Positions 51,240-60,078 of a DNA stretch of 64,000 nt are shown piece by piece (position 1 is the stretch's first letter; each line of letters starts with the position of its first letter). The stretch comes from Candidatus Bathyarchaeota archaeon. Lineage in GTDB: Archaea > Thermoproteota > Bathyarchaeia > JAPDIZ01. The position numbers were made by a program, and so were the translations under genes. Below the pieces are notes generated by a model. The model did not search any database and was not told the DNA's origin. It was given only the letters and a program-made list of their open reading frames with translations. The stretch covers positions 558,001-622,000 of the forward strand of contig JAPDIZ010000002.1 of assembly GCA_029259355.1 (NCBI GenBank), read 5' to 3'.

Positions 51240-53123
51240 ATGGCGTCTGGCGTCTTTTGGTGCACGTCGTGCAACGTACCACTCCTTAGCGAGCTTTGTG
51301 AGAAGTGTGGCGGAAGAGGAGTTTTCGTCAAGCTGGGTAAGCACGTAGACCCTCGCCCCGCCTTTGATTGGGACATATTGCACACCAAGAAAGTGCTCGA
51401 CGAAGAGTTCGGCTTAGGAGCTGGGGAAGCTGTCATCGGCGAAGGAGTGGTCTTGCTCAACAAGCTACCCTACCTAGACAAGGCCTATGAAGTCGTCTGC
51501 GATGGAGTAATCGTTGGCCATGTATTCTTTGATCTGTTCGCGCTTAGGTGGAGGTTCAAGCCGTATCAAGAGGGGTGGCTGAGGCTCCTAGAGCATGAGC
51601 TGGGCAGCTGGGCGGTGGTCGCTAAGAAGAGGGTTGAAAAGGGAGATGTTCTGAGCTGCATCGACTTTGTAGAAGCTTCGCTTCTCAGAGGCGAAGGGCA
51701 ATACTTAGCCATACTGTCGCAGAAAAGAGAGGTCATTGGGGTTGGGGAGCTTCGCAAAGGCTCTGTACGGGTTTTGAAGGCTTGGGAGCCGCGCGGAGAA
51801 GCGATACGCTTGCGCGAATCGAGCTGGAGCGATGTCGTTGAGGCGAACAAGGCGTTTATAGCGAGAAGCGCTTCTCGATCCTCCGCTCTTCTGCACAAAG
51901 CCTCTAAGAGGCTTGGCCCAAACCTCGTAGTCTCCTACTCTGGTGGAAAGGATAGCCTAGCTGCTCTACTGCTCACTACTGAATCTGGAGCAGAGCCTAG
52001 GGTGTTGTTCAACGACACAGGCGTTGAGATGCCAGAAACCCTGGAAAACGTCGAGCGCGTGTCTCGCGCCCTTGGAGTGGAAGTGATTTATACCGAGGCT
52101 GGAGAAGCCTATTGGAGGGGTTTCGAGCTATTTGGCCCACCCACTCGCGACAACCGCTGGTGCTCCAAGCTCTGCAAGCTTGCGCCAGCCACCAAAGCGC
52201 TGCGCTCGTTAAAGGATGTCAGCGCAACAGTGGTTGGTCAGAGGAGACACGAGTCGTTTGCGAGAGCTCACACGAAGGAGGTGGCGAGGAGCCGATGGCT
52301 TCCTCACATAGTCTCCATAGCCCCCATATCGGGGTGGAGCATGCTGCTGGTTTGGCTATACTTGATGTGGGCGAACAAGATGGACATGGTCAATCAGCTC
52401 TACCTCAGCGGCTTCGATAGAGTAGGATGCTTTGCCTGCCCCGCTGGGAGAGTCGCAGACTTTCTGCTCGTAAAGGAGAGGCACCCAAGCCTTTGGCAAA
52501 GCTTTGAGGAAGAGCTTAGGAAGTGGGGTAGCCGGAGGGGGCTGCCCGAGGAGTGGGTGGATTACGGGCTATGGAGGTGGAGGAAAAGGTTTCCCAAGGG
52601 ACAGTTGAAAGTAGCTGAAAAGCTTGGCATAAGCGTGGCCGACGTTAGGAGAAAAACCGCCACAAAGTACGTAAGCGATTTCTCCCTGTGGGCTGAGGGA
52701 GAAGGTTGGTGTGCTAGCTGCTGGGTAAGCGCAAGGATTGAGCTGGTGAGAGCTGCTAAGGCTCTGCCTTCGTTGGGTGAAGTGTTTCTCTCCAACGACT
52801 CGGCTTGGGTCGAGGTTAGAGGTGTGGGGAGGGTTTTGCTCGAGCAAAGCGGGAGGTTGGTCGCTTTCACGAAAAACGGAGAAGATGCCCTCAGCATCCT
52901 CGAAAAAGCTGCTCGAGCGGTTTTGGGGTCTATGCTCTGCGTAGGCTGTGGGTTGTGCGAGGAGTGGTGTCCAGTAGAAGCGATCAAAGTCAGAGGCTTC
53001 AGCCCGGAGGTTGATGAAAGAAGGTGCGTACGCTGTGGTCTATGCTTTGAGAAGTGCCCGGTATCCACTCACGCGCTCAGAGGCTTTCCTAAATCACTTC
53101 AGCTACCGCGAAGGTCCCCCTAA
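51240..53123 (+). CDS. PAPS-reductase-like PP-loop protein with zinc ribbon, PUA-like and ferredoxin domains
   Basis: Archaeal multidomain protein of 627 residues. An N-terminal zinc ribbon (CTSCNVPLLSELCEKCGG), a PUA-like region at about 110-200, then the PP-loop SYSGGKDSLAALLL at about 234 with NDTGVEMPETLENV and RWCSKLCKL, as in PAPS/APS reductases. Further Cys (VGCFACPAGRV, WCASCW) may bind metal, and the C-terminus has CVGCGLCEEWCPVE and CVRCGLCFEKCPV, two [4Fe-4S] motifs. It may be a sulfur-transfer or RNA-modifying enzyme rather than assimilatory reductase. Start ATG 51240. Confidence 0.85.
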   Translation: MASGVFWCTSCNVPLLSELCEKCGGRGVFVKLGKHVDPRPAFDWDILHTKKVLDEEFGLGAGEAVIGEGVVLLNKLPYLDKAYEVVCDGVIVGHVFFDLFALRWRFKPYQEGWLRLLEHELGSWAVVAKKRVEKGDVLSCIDFVEASLLRGEGQYLAILSQKREVIGVGELRKGSVRVLKAWEPRGEAIRLRESSWSDVVEANKAFIARSASRSSALLHKASKRLGPNLVVSYSGGKDSLAALLLTTESGAEPRVLFNDTGVEMPETLENVERVSRALGVEVIYTEAGEAYWRGFELFGPPTRDNRWCSKLCKLAPATKALRSLKDVSATVVGQRRHESFARAHTKEVARSRWLPHIVSIAPISGWSMLLVWLYLMWANKMDMVNQLYLSGFDRVGCFACPAGRVADFLLVKERHPSLWQSFEEELRKWGSRRGLPEEWVDYGLWRWRKRFPKGQLKVAEKLGISVADVRRKTATKYVSDFSLWAEGEGWCASCWVSARIELVRAAKALPSLGEVFLSNDSAWVEVRGVGRVLLEQSGRLVAFTKNGEDALSILEKAARAVLGSMLCVGCGLCEEWCPVEAIKVRGFSPEVDERRCVRCGLCFEKCPVSTHALRGFPKSLQLPRRSP

Positions 53124-53367
53124 CTTCCTTGATCCTAACCTTGACACGGTCGCCTATCTTGGTGTGCGGTATGAACAGCACGTAGCTCCCCACTCTAGCC
53201 ATGCCGTCTCCACGACGACCCATCTCGTCAATAGTGACCTCGAGCTCTTCGCCCACAGCAACTGGAGCAGCCCTAGGCTGTCTTAGCGAGTAGGTGTAGG
53301 GGGATTGGGAAAACCTCTTGCGCTTAGGCGGCATTTCTCGACGATTTTTTGGAAGCCTTCTCGGCAT
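53089..53367 (-). CDS. TRAM-domain protein
   Basis: Small RNA-binding protein of 92 residues. A basic N-terminus (PPKRKRFSQSPYTYSLRQP) precedes one TRAM barrel: VGEELEVTIDEMGRRGDGMARVGSYVLFIPHTKIGDRVKVRI. Stand-alone TRAM proteins in archaea are proposed cold-response RNA chaperones. It overlaps the end of the PAPS-reductase-like gene by 35 bases in the convergent direction. Confidence 0.85.
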   Translation of the reverse strand: MPRRLPKNRREMPPKRKRFSQSPYTYSLRQPRAAPVAVGEELEVTIDEMGRRGDGMARVGSYVLFIPHTKIGDRVKVRIKEVRGTFAVAEVI

Positions 53368-53446
53368 CTCAAGACCTTCTGACGCGGAAAACGCTACCTG
53401 CGCGGGCAGCGCTTTTGTCGCGTATGCCGCCTAACTCGCGGCGGCA

Positions 53447-53457
53447 GCTATTAAGGG
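53447..53457 (+). promoter_or_regulatory. Possible TATA box for pyrF
   Basis: GCTATTAAGGG, about 60 bases upstream of the TTG start. A GC-rich perfect 6-bp inverted repeat (GCCGCC/GGCGGC, 53426-53445) lies just before it. Confidence 0.35.
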
Positions 53458-53512
53458 TTTTGGTGTCGATACGGGTATAAGGAGAGAAGCTCCTTGGCTA
53501 AAGGGGGTTGGA

Positions 53513-54187
53513 TTGGCTAAGCTATCTCCATCAAGTCGAGTGATACACGCGCTAGACGTGGACTCCTTGGAGAAGGGGCTTGAAATAGTTGAGAAGGTAT
53601 CTCCCTACGTAGATGGAATCAAGGTTTCCTACACCCTCCTCTACCAGCACGGCATCTCCTCCTTTGAAGCCATCTGCGAGAACACAAGCCTCCCCGTCAT
53701 AGCCGACTTAAAGCTTGCCGATATCCCCGCCATCGTCAAGAGGCTCTCAGAGAAGGTGCTGGAGGCTGGAGTAGACGGCGTAATAGTCCATGGGTTTTGT
53801 GGAAGAGATGTGGTGGAAGCGTGCATCGAAGAAGCCGAGAAGAGGGGGGCTATGGTGTTTGTGGTAGCTGAGCTGAGCAACCCTGGCGCTGTTGAGTACA
53901 TGAAGGGAATGGGCGAGAGAATCGCTAGGATGGCTCTGGAGGCTGGAGCCTATGGAGTGATTGCGCCAGCTACTAGGCCTGACAGCATAGCGAGGATAAG
54001 GCGTGTTGTCGGCGAGGAGATGGTCATCATATCGCCAGGTGTCGGCGTTCAAGGAGCCGAAGTAGGCGATGCGATACTAGCGGGAGCAGACTACGAGGTT
54101 GTTGGAAGGCTGATATACCAAGCCCCAGACCCAGCAGAAGCAGCTAAGAAAATTGCTGAAGCCATAAGGAAGAAAGCCTCGAGCTAA
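53513..54187 (+). CDS. pyrF: Orotidine 5'-phosphate decarboxylase
   Basis: Last step of UMP synthesis, 224 residues, TIM barrel. Catalytic block VIADLKLADIPAIV (D-x-K-x-x-D), HALDVDSLEKGLEIV at the start, VIAPATRPDSIARIRRV and SPGVGVQG for phosphate binding. Start TTG 53513-53515. It overlaps the convergent trmO by four bases. Confidence 0.93.
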   Translation: MAKLSPSSRVIHALDVDSLEKGLEIVEKVSPYVDGIKVSYTLLYQHGISSFEAICENTSLPVIADLKLADIPAIVKRLSEKVLEAGVDGVIVHGFCGRDVVEACIEEAEKRGAMVFVVAELSNPGAVEYMKGMGERIARMALEAGAYGVIAPATRPDSIARIRRVVGEEMVIISPGVGVQGAEVGDAILAGADYEVVGRLIYQAPDPAEAAKKIAEAIRKKASS

Positions 54188-54687
54188 AGTGGTCTCCTCC
54201 CAATTCTCTCCCAAAGGCTTCTGTACCAGCTGGGAAGCTCAATCTCTGCTACCGCTCTATCTGGCGTGTACGGCTTTATGTCTAGAACAGGCGTTCCATC
54301 ATAGGCGTCCATACCATCCACTCGAATGATTCTGCCAGATATAGACAAAACCCTCGCGATGGTTAGCCCAATGGGATTTGGCCTAAGTGGCGAGTCGAGG
54401 GCAAAAACACCTACCAAGGGAAGCTCGTCGAGGCTTATACCAAGCCTAGTTAGCCTACGGGGCTTAACCAAGAGAGTAGCTCTATCTTTCTCAGAGATCT
54501 TGTGCATGTAGAAAATAACTAATATATGAGAAAATCCATCGAGCCCCTTCATCGCATCCTCATACTGGGGCAAAACCTCTATCTCGGCCTCAACTCCCTT
54601 GGGCCAGCTTTTCCTAACCTCTTCATCAGAAAACCTCGTCCTAACATACCCTATTGGCTTAAGCGAGATCTCGCTCAACGAAACCAC
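54184..54687 (-). CDS. trmO: TsaA/TrmO-family tRNA methyltransferase
   Basis: Predicted N6-methylation of t6A37 in tRNA, 167 residues. SLKPIGYVRTRFSDEEVRKSWPKGVEAEIEVLP opens the beta-barrel; GFSHILVIFYMHK and the hallmark DSPLRPNPIGLTIARVL follow, with DGTPVLDIKPYTPDRA at the end. Start GTG or ATG at 54685-54687. Confidence 0.9.
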   Translation of the reverse strand: MVSLSEISLKPIGYVRTRFSDEEVRKSWPKGVEAEIEVLPQYEDAMKGLDGFSHILVIFYMHKISEKDRATLLVKPRRLTRLGISLDELPLVGVFALDSPLRPNPIGLTIARVLSISGRIIRVDGMDAYDGTPVLDIKPYTPDRAVAEIELPSWYRSLWERIGRRPL

Positions 54688-54786
54688 CTACGTATGCCGA
54701 TGGCGCACCTTAGGCTATGATCTACCGACCTAAGAAGCTTCTCTCGCATACGCGCTTGCGCCAAGCTAGGCGGTTTTGGGAAGAGG

Positions 54787-55797
54787 CTATAGCTTAGTTT
54801 TGAAGTATACCTCACCCGCGTGCCTAGTTGCTTCAACCAGCTCTTTCTTCAACAGCTCGTCAATCACCTTGTTGGCTTCGTCTATATTCGCTTGTAGGGC
54901 AAGAGCTACGTCAACAAGCCTACACGGTCTTCGCCTAAGGAGGTTAAGCACCTCCTCCTCTGAGGGCTTTTTGAGAAGTGGAGCTGCAGCTAGTGTTTGG
55001 GGAGAGTAGGTCTCGATAGCTACCTCCTCGGGTAGGGAGCTCCTGAGAACTTCTTTCGCTGCGATAAGCTCGCTTGGTTTGAGAGGCTCTATGTGTGGCT
55101 CGCGAGGAGGTCTCGTTGGCGTGTTTAGGTACACCACGTTCGGTAAGACCTCGCTCAGCACCTTAGAAAGCTCTTTGATGACGGATATCTCCGCGTTGTT
55201 TAATTTCTGGTCTTTGGAGGACTTTAGCAGCATCACCTGTATTGCGAGTTTTCTTCCGATGAGCTTGCGCAGCTCTTTCAAGCCATTGACGACTTGGTCG
55301 AGCTTTAGATCGCTAGAGGGTTGGTTGATAAGCTCGAACAGCTCCTGTGTTGGGGCATCGAGCTTAGCCACCACCAAGTCGAAGAAACGCAGAGCATCTC
55401 TTACATCGCTACGGTGTAGAAGCGAGGAGTTAGTGAGTATGGCTAGAGGAACTCTCAGCACCACGCTCTTGATAGCGAGAGCCAGCTCCTTGAGGAATGG
55501 GTATAGCGTTGGTTCTCCAAAGCCAGAAACCGTTACATAGTCTAGGGTTTTGGGCAGCGTTTTCCCAAACTTTTCGCGAAGCTCTTGCACAACTCCCCCA
55601 ACCTCAGGACATTCTCGAGGGCTTAGGGGTTCTGAGACCTTTCTGGCTGTTTTTCCCAGCTGGCAGTAGACGCAGTCGAAGGTGCAGGTTTTTGGCGGGT
55701 TTAGGGGGTCTATCCCCAGAGACCTTCCGAGCCGCCAAGAAGCTACGGGTCCATAGACGTAACTACGCCTCTTCGTTGAAGAAGCCTCCTTAACCAC
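54787..55797 (-). CDS. Radical SAM protein with winged-helix C-terminus
   Basis: Enzyme of 336 residues with the SAM [4Fe-4S] motif CTFDCVYCQLG at about residues 38-48, preceded by GPVASWRLGRSLGIDPL, and TVSGFGEPTLYPFLKEL. The C-terminal 60 residues (EEEVLNLLRRRPCRLVDVALAL and following) form a winged helix. It belongs to a broad archaeal family of unknown substrate. It overlaps the ECF component by eight bases. Confidence 0.8.
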   Translation of the reverse strand: MVKEASSTKRRSYVYGPVASWRLGRSLGIDPLNPPKTCTFDCVYCQLGKTARKVSEPLSPRECPEVGGVVQELREKFGKTLPKTLDYVTVSGFGEPTLYPFLKELALAIKSVVLRVPLAILTNSSLLHRSDVRDALRFFDLVVAKLDAPTQELFELINQPSSDLKLDQVVNGLKELRKLIGRKLAIQVMLLKSSKDQKLNNAEISVIKELSKVLSEVLPNVVYLNTPTRPPREPHIEPLKPSELIAAKEVLRSSLPEEVAIETYSPQTLAAAPLLKKPSEEEVLNLLRRRPCRLVDVALALQANIDEANKVIDELLKKELVEATRHAGEVYFKTKL

Positions 55798-56482
55798 CTG
55801 TGCGCCAAACAGTTCTGAGGCTCTTGTAGACTGGTATGGCTACGAGCATACCCACTAGCACTTGGCAAACATTCACGGGGATTTCGGCTAGAGCGCCCCA
55901 CCTGTAGAGCCAGAACTCGTAGAGGAGGTATCCGCAGATCATCTCAGCTCCTCCTAAGAGAGTTGCCGCAGCCGCGGGCGTGAGTGAGGGATCTATCTTT
56001 AACAACGTAATCGCTAGCGCTATCGCGGTAATCGCTCCGAGAACCAGCCAAAAAGTAAGCGATACCTCCTGCATCTGGCCGAGTTTTGCTAGAACTATTT
56101 GAGACGCGGCACCGATCGCAGCTACAGCAACCCCTGCTCCAACAGCGAGTGTGGGTGCGAACCACTTGGTTTTTTCGATTTTGAGGTCGTATAGCCTAGC
56201 CGCCACCACTCCTACGATAAAGCCCTCACATCCCTTGATTACGAGGGTAGCTGGAGCGTAGTGGAGGTATCCCAGCAAGATATCGGCAAGCGCTGAGCCA
56301 ACGCCTCCAGCAAAAGCTCCGATGTATGGGCCTAGCAGCAGCGCTACGGTGTAGACCATCGCCTCTCCCAAGTTAAAGTAACCTCTCGTCGCGGGAACAT
56401 AGACTGTGAAGACTATCGTTGCAACGCACACCAGCGCAGTCGAGATAGCGGCTAAGCTGATGGTTCTTGCCTCAAACGCCAT
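55790..56482 (-). CDS. ECF transporter S-component
   Basis: Substrate-binding membrane subunit of energy-coupling-factor importers, 230 residues with five to six helices. AAISTALVCVATIVFTVYVPATRGYFNLGEAMVYTVALLLGPYIGAFAGGVGSALADILLGY is the S-component N-terminal region; GYFNLGEA and GVGSALADI are the key parts. Vitamin type is not evident. No EcfA/EcfT genes are in the window, so it would share a general module. The radical SAM gene is translationally linked. Confidence 0.82.
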   Translation of the reverse strand: MAFEARTISLAAISTALVCVATIVFTVYVPATRGYFNLGEAMVYTVALLLGPYIGAFAGGVGSALADILLGYLHYAPATLVIKGCEGFIVGVVAARLYDLKIEKTKWFAPTLAVGAGVAVAAIGAASQIVLAKLGQMQEVSLTFWLVLGAITAIALAITLLKIDPSLTPAAAATLLGGAEMICGYLLYEFWLYRWGALAEIPVNVCQVLVGMLVAIPVYKSLRTVWRTGG

Positions 56483-56537
56483 CTTTCCACACCACAGTGC
56501 AGCGAAGGAGGTGAGGTATAAAAGCCGTAGCCTATAC

Positions 56538-57551
56538 TTAGCCTAGCTTCCCCGCCTCCCTCTCGCTCCACAGTCTCATCAGCTCATCCCCGACGTATTC
56601 GCCGACGACCTCAACCCCACCGCTTACGCGGTTGAGCAACAATCCCCTGCCCTCCTTGACCACGCCTATCACAGACGCCTCAACGCCAATAGCTCGCAGC
56701 GCGTTGACCGCATCCGCTGCCTTCCTGTGGGGGAGGGTGGCGATCAAGACTCCAGAGCTTATGAGCTTCAGCGGGTCGATGTCTAGGGCTTTGCAGAAAA
56801 TCTTGGTTTCCTCAGCAATCGGTATCTTCTCCTCCCATACTTCGATGAGCTTGTTGGATGCGTAGGCTATCTCTGCTAGACCACCCAAGACGCCTCCTTC
56901 AGTTGGGTCGTGCATTGAGTTCGCTCCCATTTTGGCAAGGAGGAGAGCTTCTCTCACCACGCTTATTCGCTTAATGAACTCTGCCCCCCTCTTCAGCAGC
57001 TCCTCTTTAACACCCCTCTTCAACAAATCTTCGCTGAAGTCTTCTGCAAGAATCGAAGTGCCCTCCGTCCCAGCGGTCTTGGTCATCAAAACCGCGTCCC
57101 CAACTTCTGCGCCTGACGTCAAGACGTAGCGCCTATCCTCAGTGAGCCCCATAGCTGCCATGGAGATAAAGGGCCTATCTATTCCGGGGGTGAACTCGGT
57201 GTGCCCCCCGACGACCATAGCACCTACTTCTCTAGCGGCTTGGTCGATCTGCTTGGTGATGGCGTCTACCTCCTGCTCTCCGTAGCTCTCTGGCAAGAGT
57301 ATTGTGGGCATCAGCCACCGAGGCTCTGCTCCCCGCACAGCTACGTCGTTGCAGGCTATGTGGACGGCGAGCCACCCGATGTTCTCAACAGCTCCAGTTA
57401 TGGGGTCTATGTGCGCCACCAAGTACTGCGGACCTACGTCGATTATGGCGCTGTCCTCGCCGTAGGCTGGGCCAACCACCACCGACGGATCTCGATGCCC
57501 CACTCTAGAGAAGACGTATTTCCTCAGAAGATCTGGGTGTAGCTTGACCAT
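56538..57551 (-). CDS. AIR synthase-related protein (HypE/ThiL-like)
   Basis: PurM/HypE-superfamily protein of 337 residues. VVGPAYGEDSAIIDVG, HIDPITGAVENIGWLAVHIACNDVAVRGAEPRW, VVGGHTEFTPGID and SMHDPTEGGVLGGLAEIA followed by LISSGVLIATL are the superfamily signature. The HypE C-terminal PRIC cysteine tail is absent, so it is not a hydrogenase HypE; the role is unknown. ATG 57549-57551 with AGGTG upstream is chosen. Confidence 0.82.
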   Translation of the reverse strand: MVKLHPDLLRKYVFSRVGHRDPSVVVGPAYGEDSAIIDVGPQYLVAHIDPITGAVENIGWLAVHIACNDVAVRGAEPRWLMPTILLPESYGEQEVDAITKQIDQAAREVGAMVVGGHTEFTPGIDRPFISMAAMGLTEDRRYVLTSGAEVGDAVLMTKTAGTEGTSILAEDFSEDLLKRGVKEELLKRGAEFIKRISVVREALLLAKMGANSMHDPTEGGVLGGLAEIAYASNKLIEVWEEKIPIAEETKIFCKALDIDPLKLISSGVLIATLPHRKAADAVNALRAIGVEASVIGVVKEGRGLLLNRVSGGVEVVGEYVGDELMRLWSEREAGKLG

Positions 57552-57589
57552 TGGCAGCACCTTCTACGTCTTTGAGAAGGTTTGAGAGG

Positions 57590-58804
57590 CTAAAACGCTT
57601 GTTGCTTTGGCTTGACGAACGCAGCTGCGCACAAAGCGCCCACTAGCTGGAGAGCAGCTGCGACCCAAAAAGTGCTTTGAGGCGATAGCTGGTAGATGCA
57701 TCCCCCTATGGCTGAGCCTAAGCTGCCGCCTACGCTGTAGGAGAGTATCATCAGAGACTCAGCTCTAGCCCTAAGCTCCTTCTCGGTTTCGACAGCTACC
57801 AAGGCTCGCTCAACGGTGTAAGCACATGCTCCGAGAACCGTCAGCATCACCGACCCAGCGAGCATGGGGAAGAACCCGCCCAACGAAAACACTAGCATAG
57901 AGCATGCTTGTAGAGCGAGTAGGGCTGGGTAGGCTGCTCTCAAGCCAGCTCGCTCAAGCGTTGGTAGAAGCGGTATGGCGAGTAGGTGGGCTAGGGAGGA
58001 AAGCGCGCATATAGCTCCCCAGCTGCTTCCCAAGAGCCCCCAAACCTCCATAGCGTACAGCACGCCAAAGGTGTAGAACATCGAGACAGAGGATATGAGA
58101 AGCGCGGTTCGGATAGCTATAAGCCACTTAATCGAGGGGGTAAGCGACTTGAATGCGCTCAAGGTGTTGACGAAGGAGGTTGCCAGCTCTTTCTTAGAGG
58201 GGGTTTTGGTGCGTGGCAGAGTCTCCAAAAGCCTTCTCCTAGCTAGCGCAGCAAACGCTACAGCGGCTGAGGTAGCGAGAAAGGTTATCCTCACCGCGTC
58301 TTCAGCGTAGAGATCCCACAGGAAGCCTCCGATGAGAGGAGATACCGAGTAGGGCAGGTGTTCCGCCATCGCGTATAGCAAAAGAGCTCGCATGAGCTGA
58401 GCTTGAGGAACTGAGTCGGCTATCACAGCGTATAGAGCTGAGAAGTAGAAGCTCGAAGCTCCATAGAGGAGAGAAGCAACTAAGAAGTACTCCCAAGATA
58501 GGGAGAGGGCAAACCCTAGGCAAGAAAGCGCTAGCACCGAAGTCCCTACCACAACGACCTTTCTCCTACCCGCTGTATCCGCCAAAAATCCTCCAAAGAG
58601 GGTAGAGAGTGAGGAGACGAGAGAGGAGGCTGAGAAGATGAGGCCGATCAGCCAAGGCTCTGCTCCAAGGGAGGAGGCGTACTTTGGGAGAAAGGGGTAT
58701 CCCAAGCCGAAGAAGAACGAAATCATAGCGCACGTCCAGATGACCAGCCCTACGTTTGGGCTTTTGAAAAAGGAGAAGAACTCCCTCAGCCTCTTCAGTT
58801 CCAA
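57590..58804 (-). CDS. MFS transporter
   Basis: Major facilitator of 404 residues and twelve predicted helices. FFFGLGYPFLPKYASSLGAEPWLIGLIFSASSLVSSL and the loop 2-3 motif GGFLADTAGRRKVVVVG are clear; a long central loop (RLLETLPRTKTPSKKEL) separates the halves. It is seven bases after the next MFS gene, so the two paralogues form a pair, possibly exporters of related compounds. Confidence 0.85.
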   Translation of the reverse strand: MELKRLREFFSFFKSPNVGLVIWTCAMISFFFGLGYPFLPKYASSLGAEPWLIGLIFSASSLVSSLSTLFGGFLADTAGRRKVVVVGTSVLALSCLGFALSLSWEYFLVASLLYGASSFYFSALYAVIADSVPQAQLMRALLLYAMAEHLPYSVSPLIGGFLWDLYAEDAVRITFLATSAAVAFAALARRRLLETLPRTKTPSKKELATSFVNTLSAFKSLTPSIKWLIAIRTALLISSVSMFYTFGVLYAMEVWGLLGSSWGAICALSSLAHLLAIPLLPTLERAGLRAAYPALLALQACSMLVFSLGGFFPMLAGSVMLTVLGACAYTVERALVAVETEKELRARAESLMILSYSVGGSLGSAIGGCIYQLSPQSTFWVAAALQLVGALCAAAFVKPKQQAF

Positions 58805-58810
58805 CTCCTC

Positions 58811-60001
58811 CTAACTTGGCTTCGTCTCTCTGACGAACAGTGCTATTAAGACGCTAGCGACAAGAATTACTGAGCATAAAGCGAAGGCAGCTCTCAGACC
58901 AGCCCAATCAGCGAACGCGCCCACAGCTGCTGGGCCAAACGCCCAGCCCAAGCCCCTGATGAGGTTTAGCGTACCCATGGCTTCTCCCCTAACGACCGAA
59001 GGAGATACGTCTGCAACGATGGCAGCGGTTGAGAGTACGACCATACCTAATCCAACCCCCTGCACAGCGGCTAGTTCCCAAAGCTCTAGTACGGTGTGGG
59101 CCGAGAAGAGCTGGACAAACGAAATAGCGGTTAGCGCAAACCCCGCTACCAGCACAGGCTTTCTCCCAACGCTATCCACCACCCACCCCAGAGGTGGCTG
59201 GACGATGGTGGAGGCTATGGCTTGCGCAGTTAGTATAGCGCCTATGCCAAACACGTCTACGTAGAAGGGGGGTTGGGCTGCGTATATGGGGAACTGAGCG
59301 ATCATGACTCCTCGAGCCATCATCAAGACGCAGAGTGCTGCGCAAACCAGCACGAAGTCTCTGTTGCCGAGAAGAGCTGGTCGAGACAGCAACACATCCC
59401 CCAGCGAGGAGCTTCGAGATCTCTGAGAAAGCGTTTCCCTCACCCACAAAGCGGCTATGGCTAAGCCAGCTAGCGCAAGAGCTGTGCAGAAGTAGAATGG
59501 TGCGAAGAAGCCAAGCGCATGCGCTAAGTACCCGCCGACGACGGGCCCCATGGCTATCCCGCCTATGAACGAGAAGGAGTAAGCGCCGTATGCCCTCCCC
59601 CTCCGATCCTCGGGCGACAAGTCGGCGACGGCTGCTGTGGAAGCTGGCCAGATGGTGGCTGCGAACAAGCCGTGTAAAGCTCTAGCAGCGAGGAGAGACC
59701 GCATGCTCCAAGCCAATACGTACAGGTAGGAGGAGAGAGCATAGCCAAATAGCCCGATTAGGATGGGTGGTCTCCTACCGAAACGGTCGGAAAGCCTTCC
59801 AAAGGGAATTTGAAGGAGGGCGTAGGGAAGCGCCCAAGCAGTTACCACGAGGCCTATTTCGAAGGAGGATGCCCCAAGCTCTGAGGCGTATATGGGAAGC
59901 AGAGGAGATACCAAGCCTATTCCGAGCATAGCGACGAAGGTGGCGAAGCAGAGGGCTGCAAGCGTTTTGTCGCCTACGTCGTCCGCGAAAAGGCTTAGCA
60001 A
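58811..60001 (-). CDS. MFS transporter
   Basis: Major facilitator of 396 residues. FATFVAMLGIGLVSPLLPIYASELGASSFEIGLVVTAWALPYALLQIPFGRLSDRFGRRPPILIG contains the GRLSDRFGRRP motif between helices 2 and 3; the central loop RETLSQRSRSSSLGDV and second-half GWVVDSVGRKPVLVAG repeat follow. First gene of the MFS pair; divergent from the flavin reductase, whose start is 77 bases away. Confidence 0.86.
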   Translation of the reverse strand: MLSLFADDVGDKTLAALCFATFVAMLGIGLVSPLLPIYASELGASSFEIGLVVTAWALPYALLQIPFGRLSDRFGRRPPILIGLFGYALSSYLYVLAWSMRSLLAARALHGLFAATIWPASTAAVADLSPEDRRGRAYGAYSFSFIGGIAMGPVVGGYLAHALGFFAPFYFCTALALAGLAIAALWVRETLSQRSRSSSLGDVLLSRPALLGNRDFVLVCAALCVLMMARGVMIAQFPIYAAQPPFYVDVFGIGAILTAQAIASTIVQPPLGWVVDSVGRKPVLVAGFALTAISFVQLFSAHTVLELWELAAVQGVGLGMVVLSTAAIVADVSPSVVRGEAMGTLNLIRGLGWAFGPAAVGAFADWAGLRAAFALCSVILVASVLIALFVRETKPS

Positions 60002-60078
60002 GCAGAAAGCCCTCGCTTCTGCGGTGAAGCAACCTTATGTAACCCACAGCTCATAAAAAGGTAAGCGCTTCTGATGCG

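Noticed and set aside
53426-53445. GCCGCC/GGCGGC hairpin as a terminator
   Set aside because: No T-run follows, it lies before rather than after a gene on its strand, and archaeal termination relies on T tracts more than hairpins.
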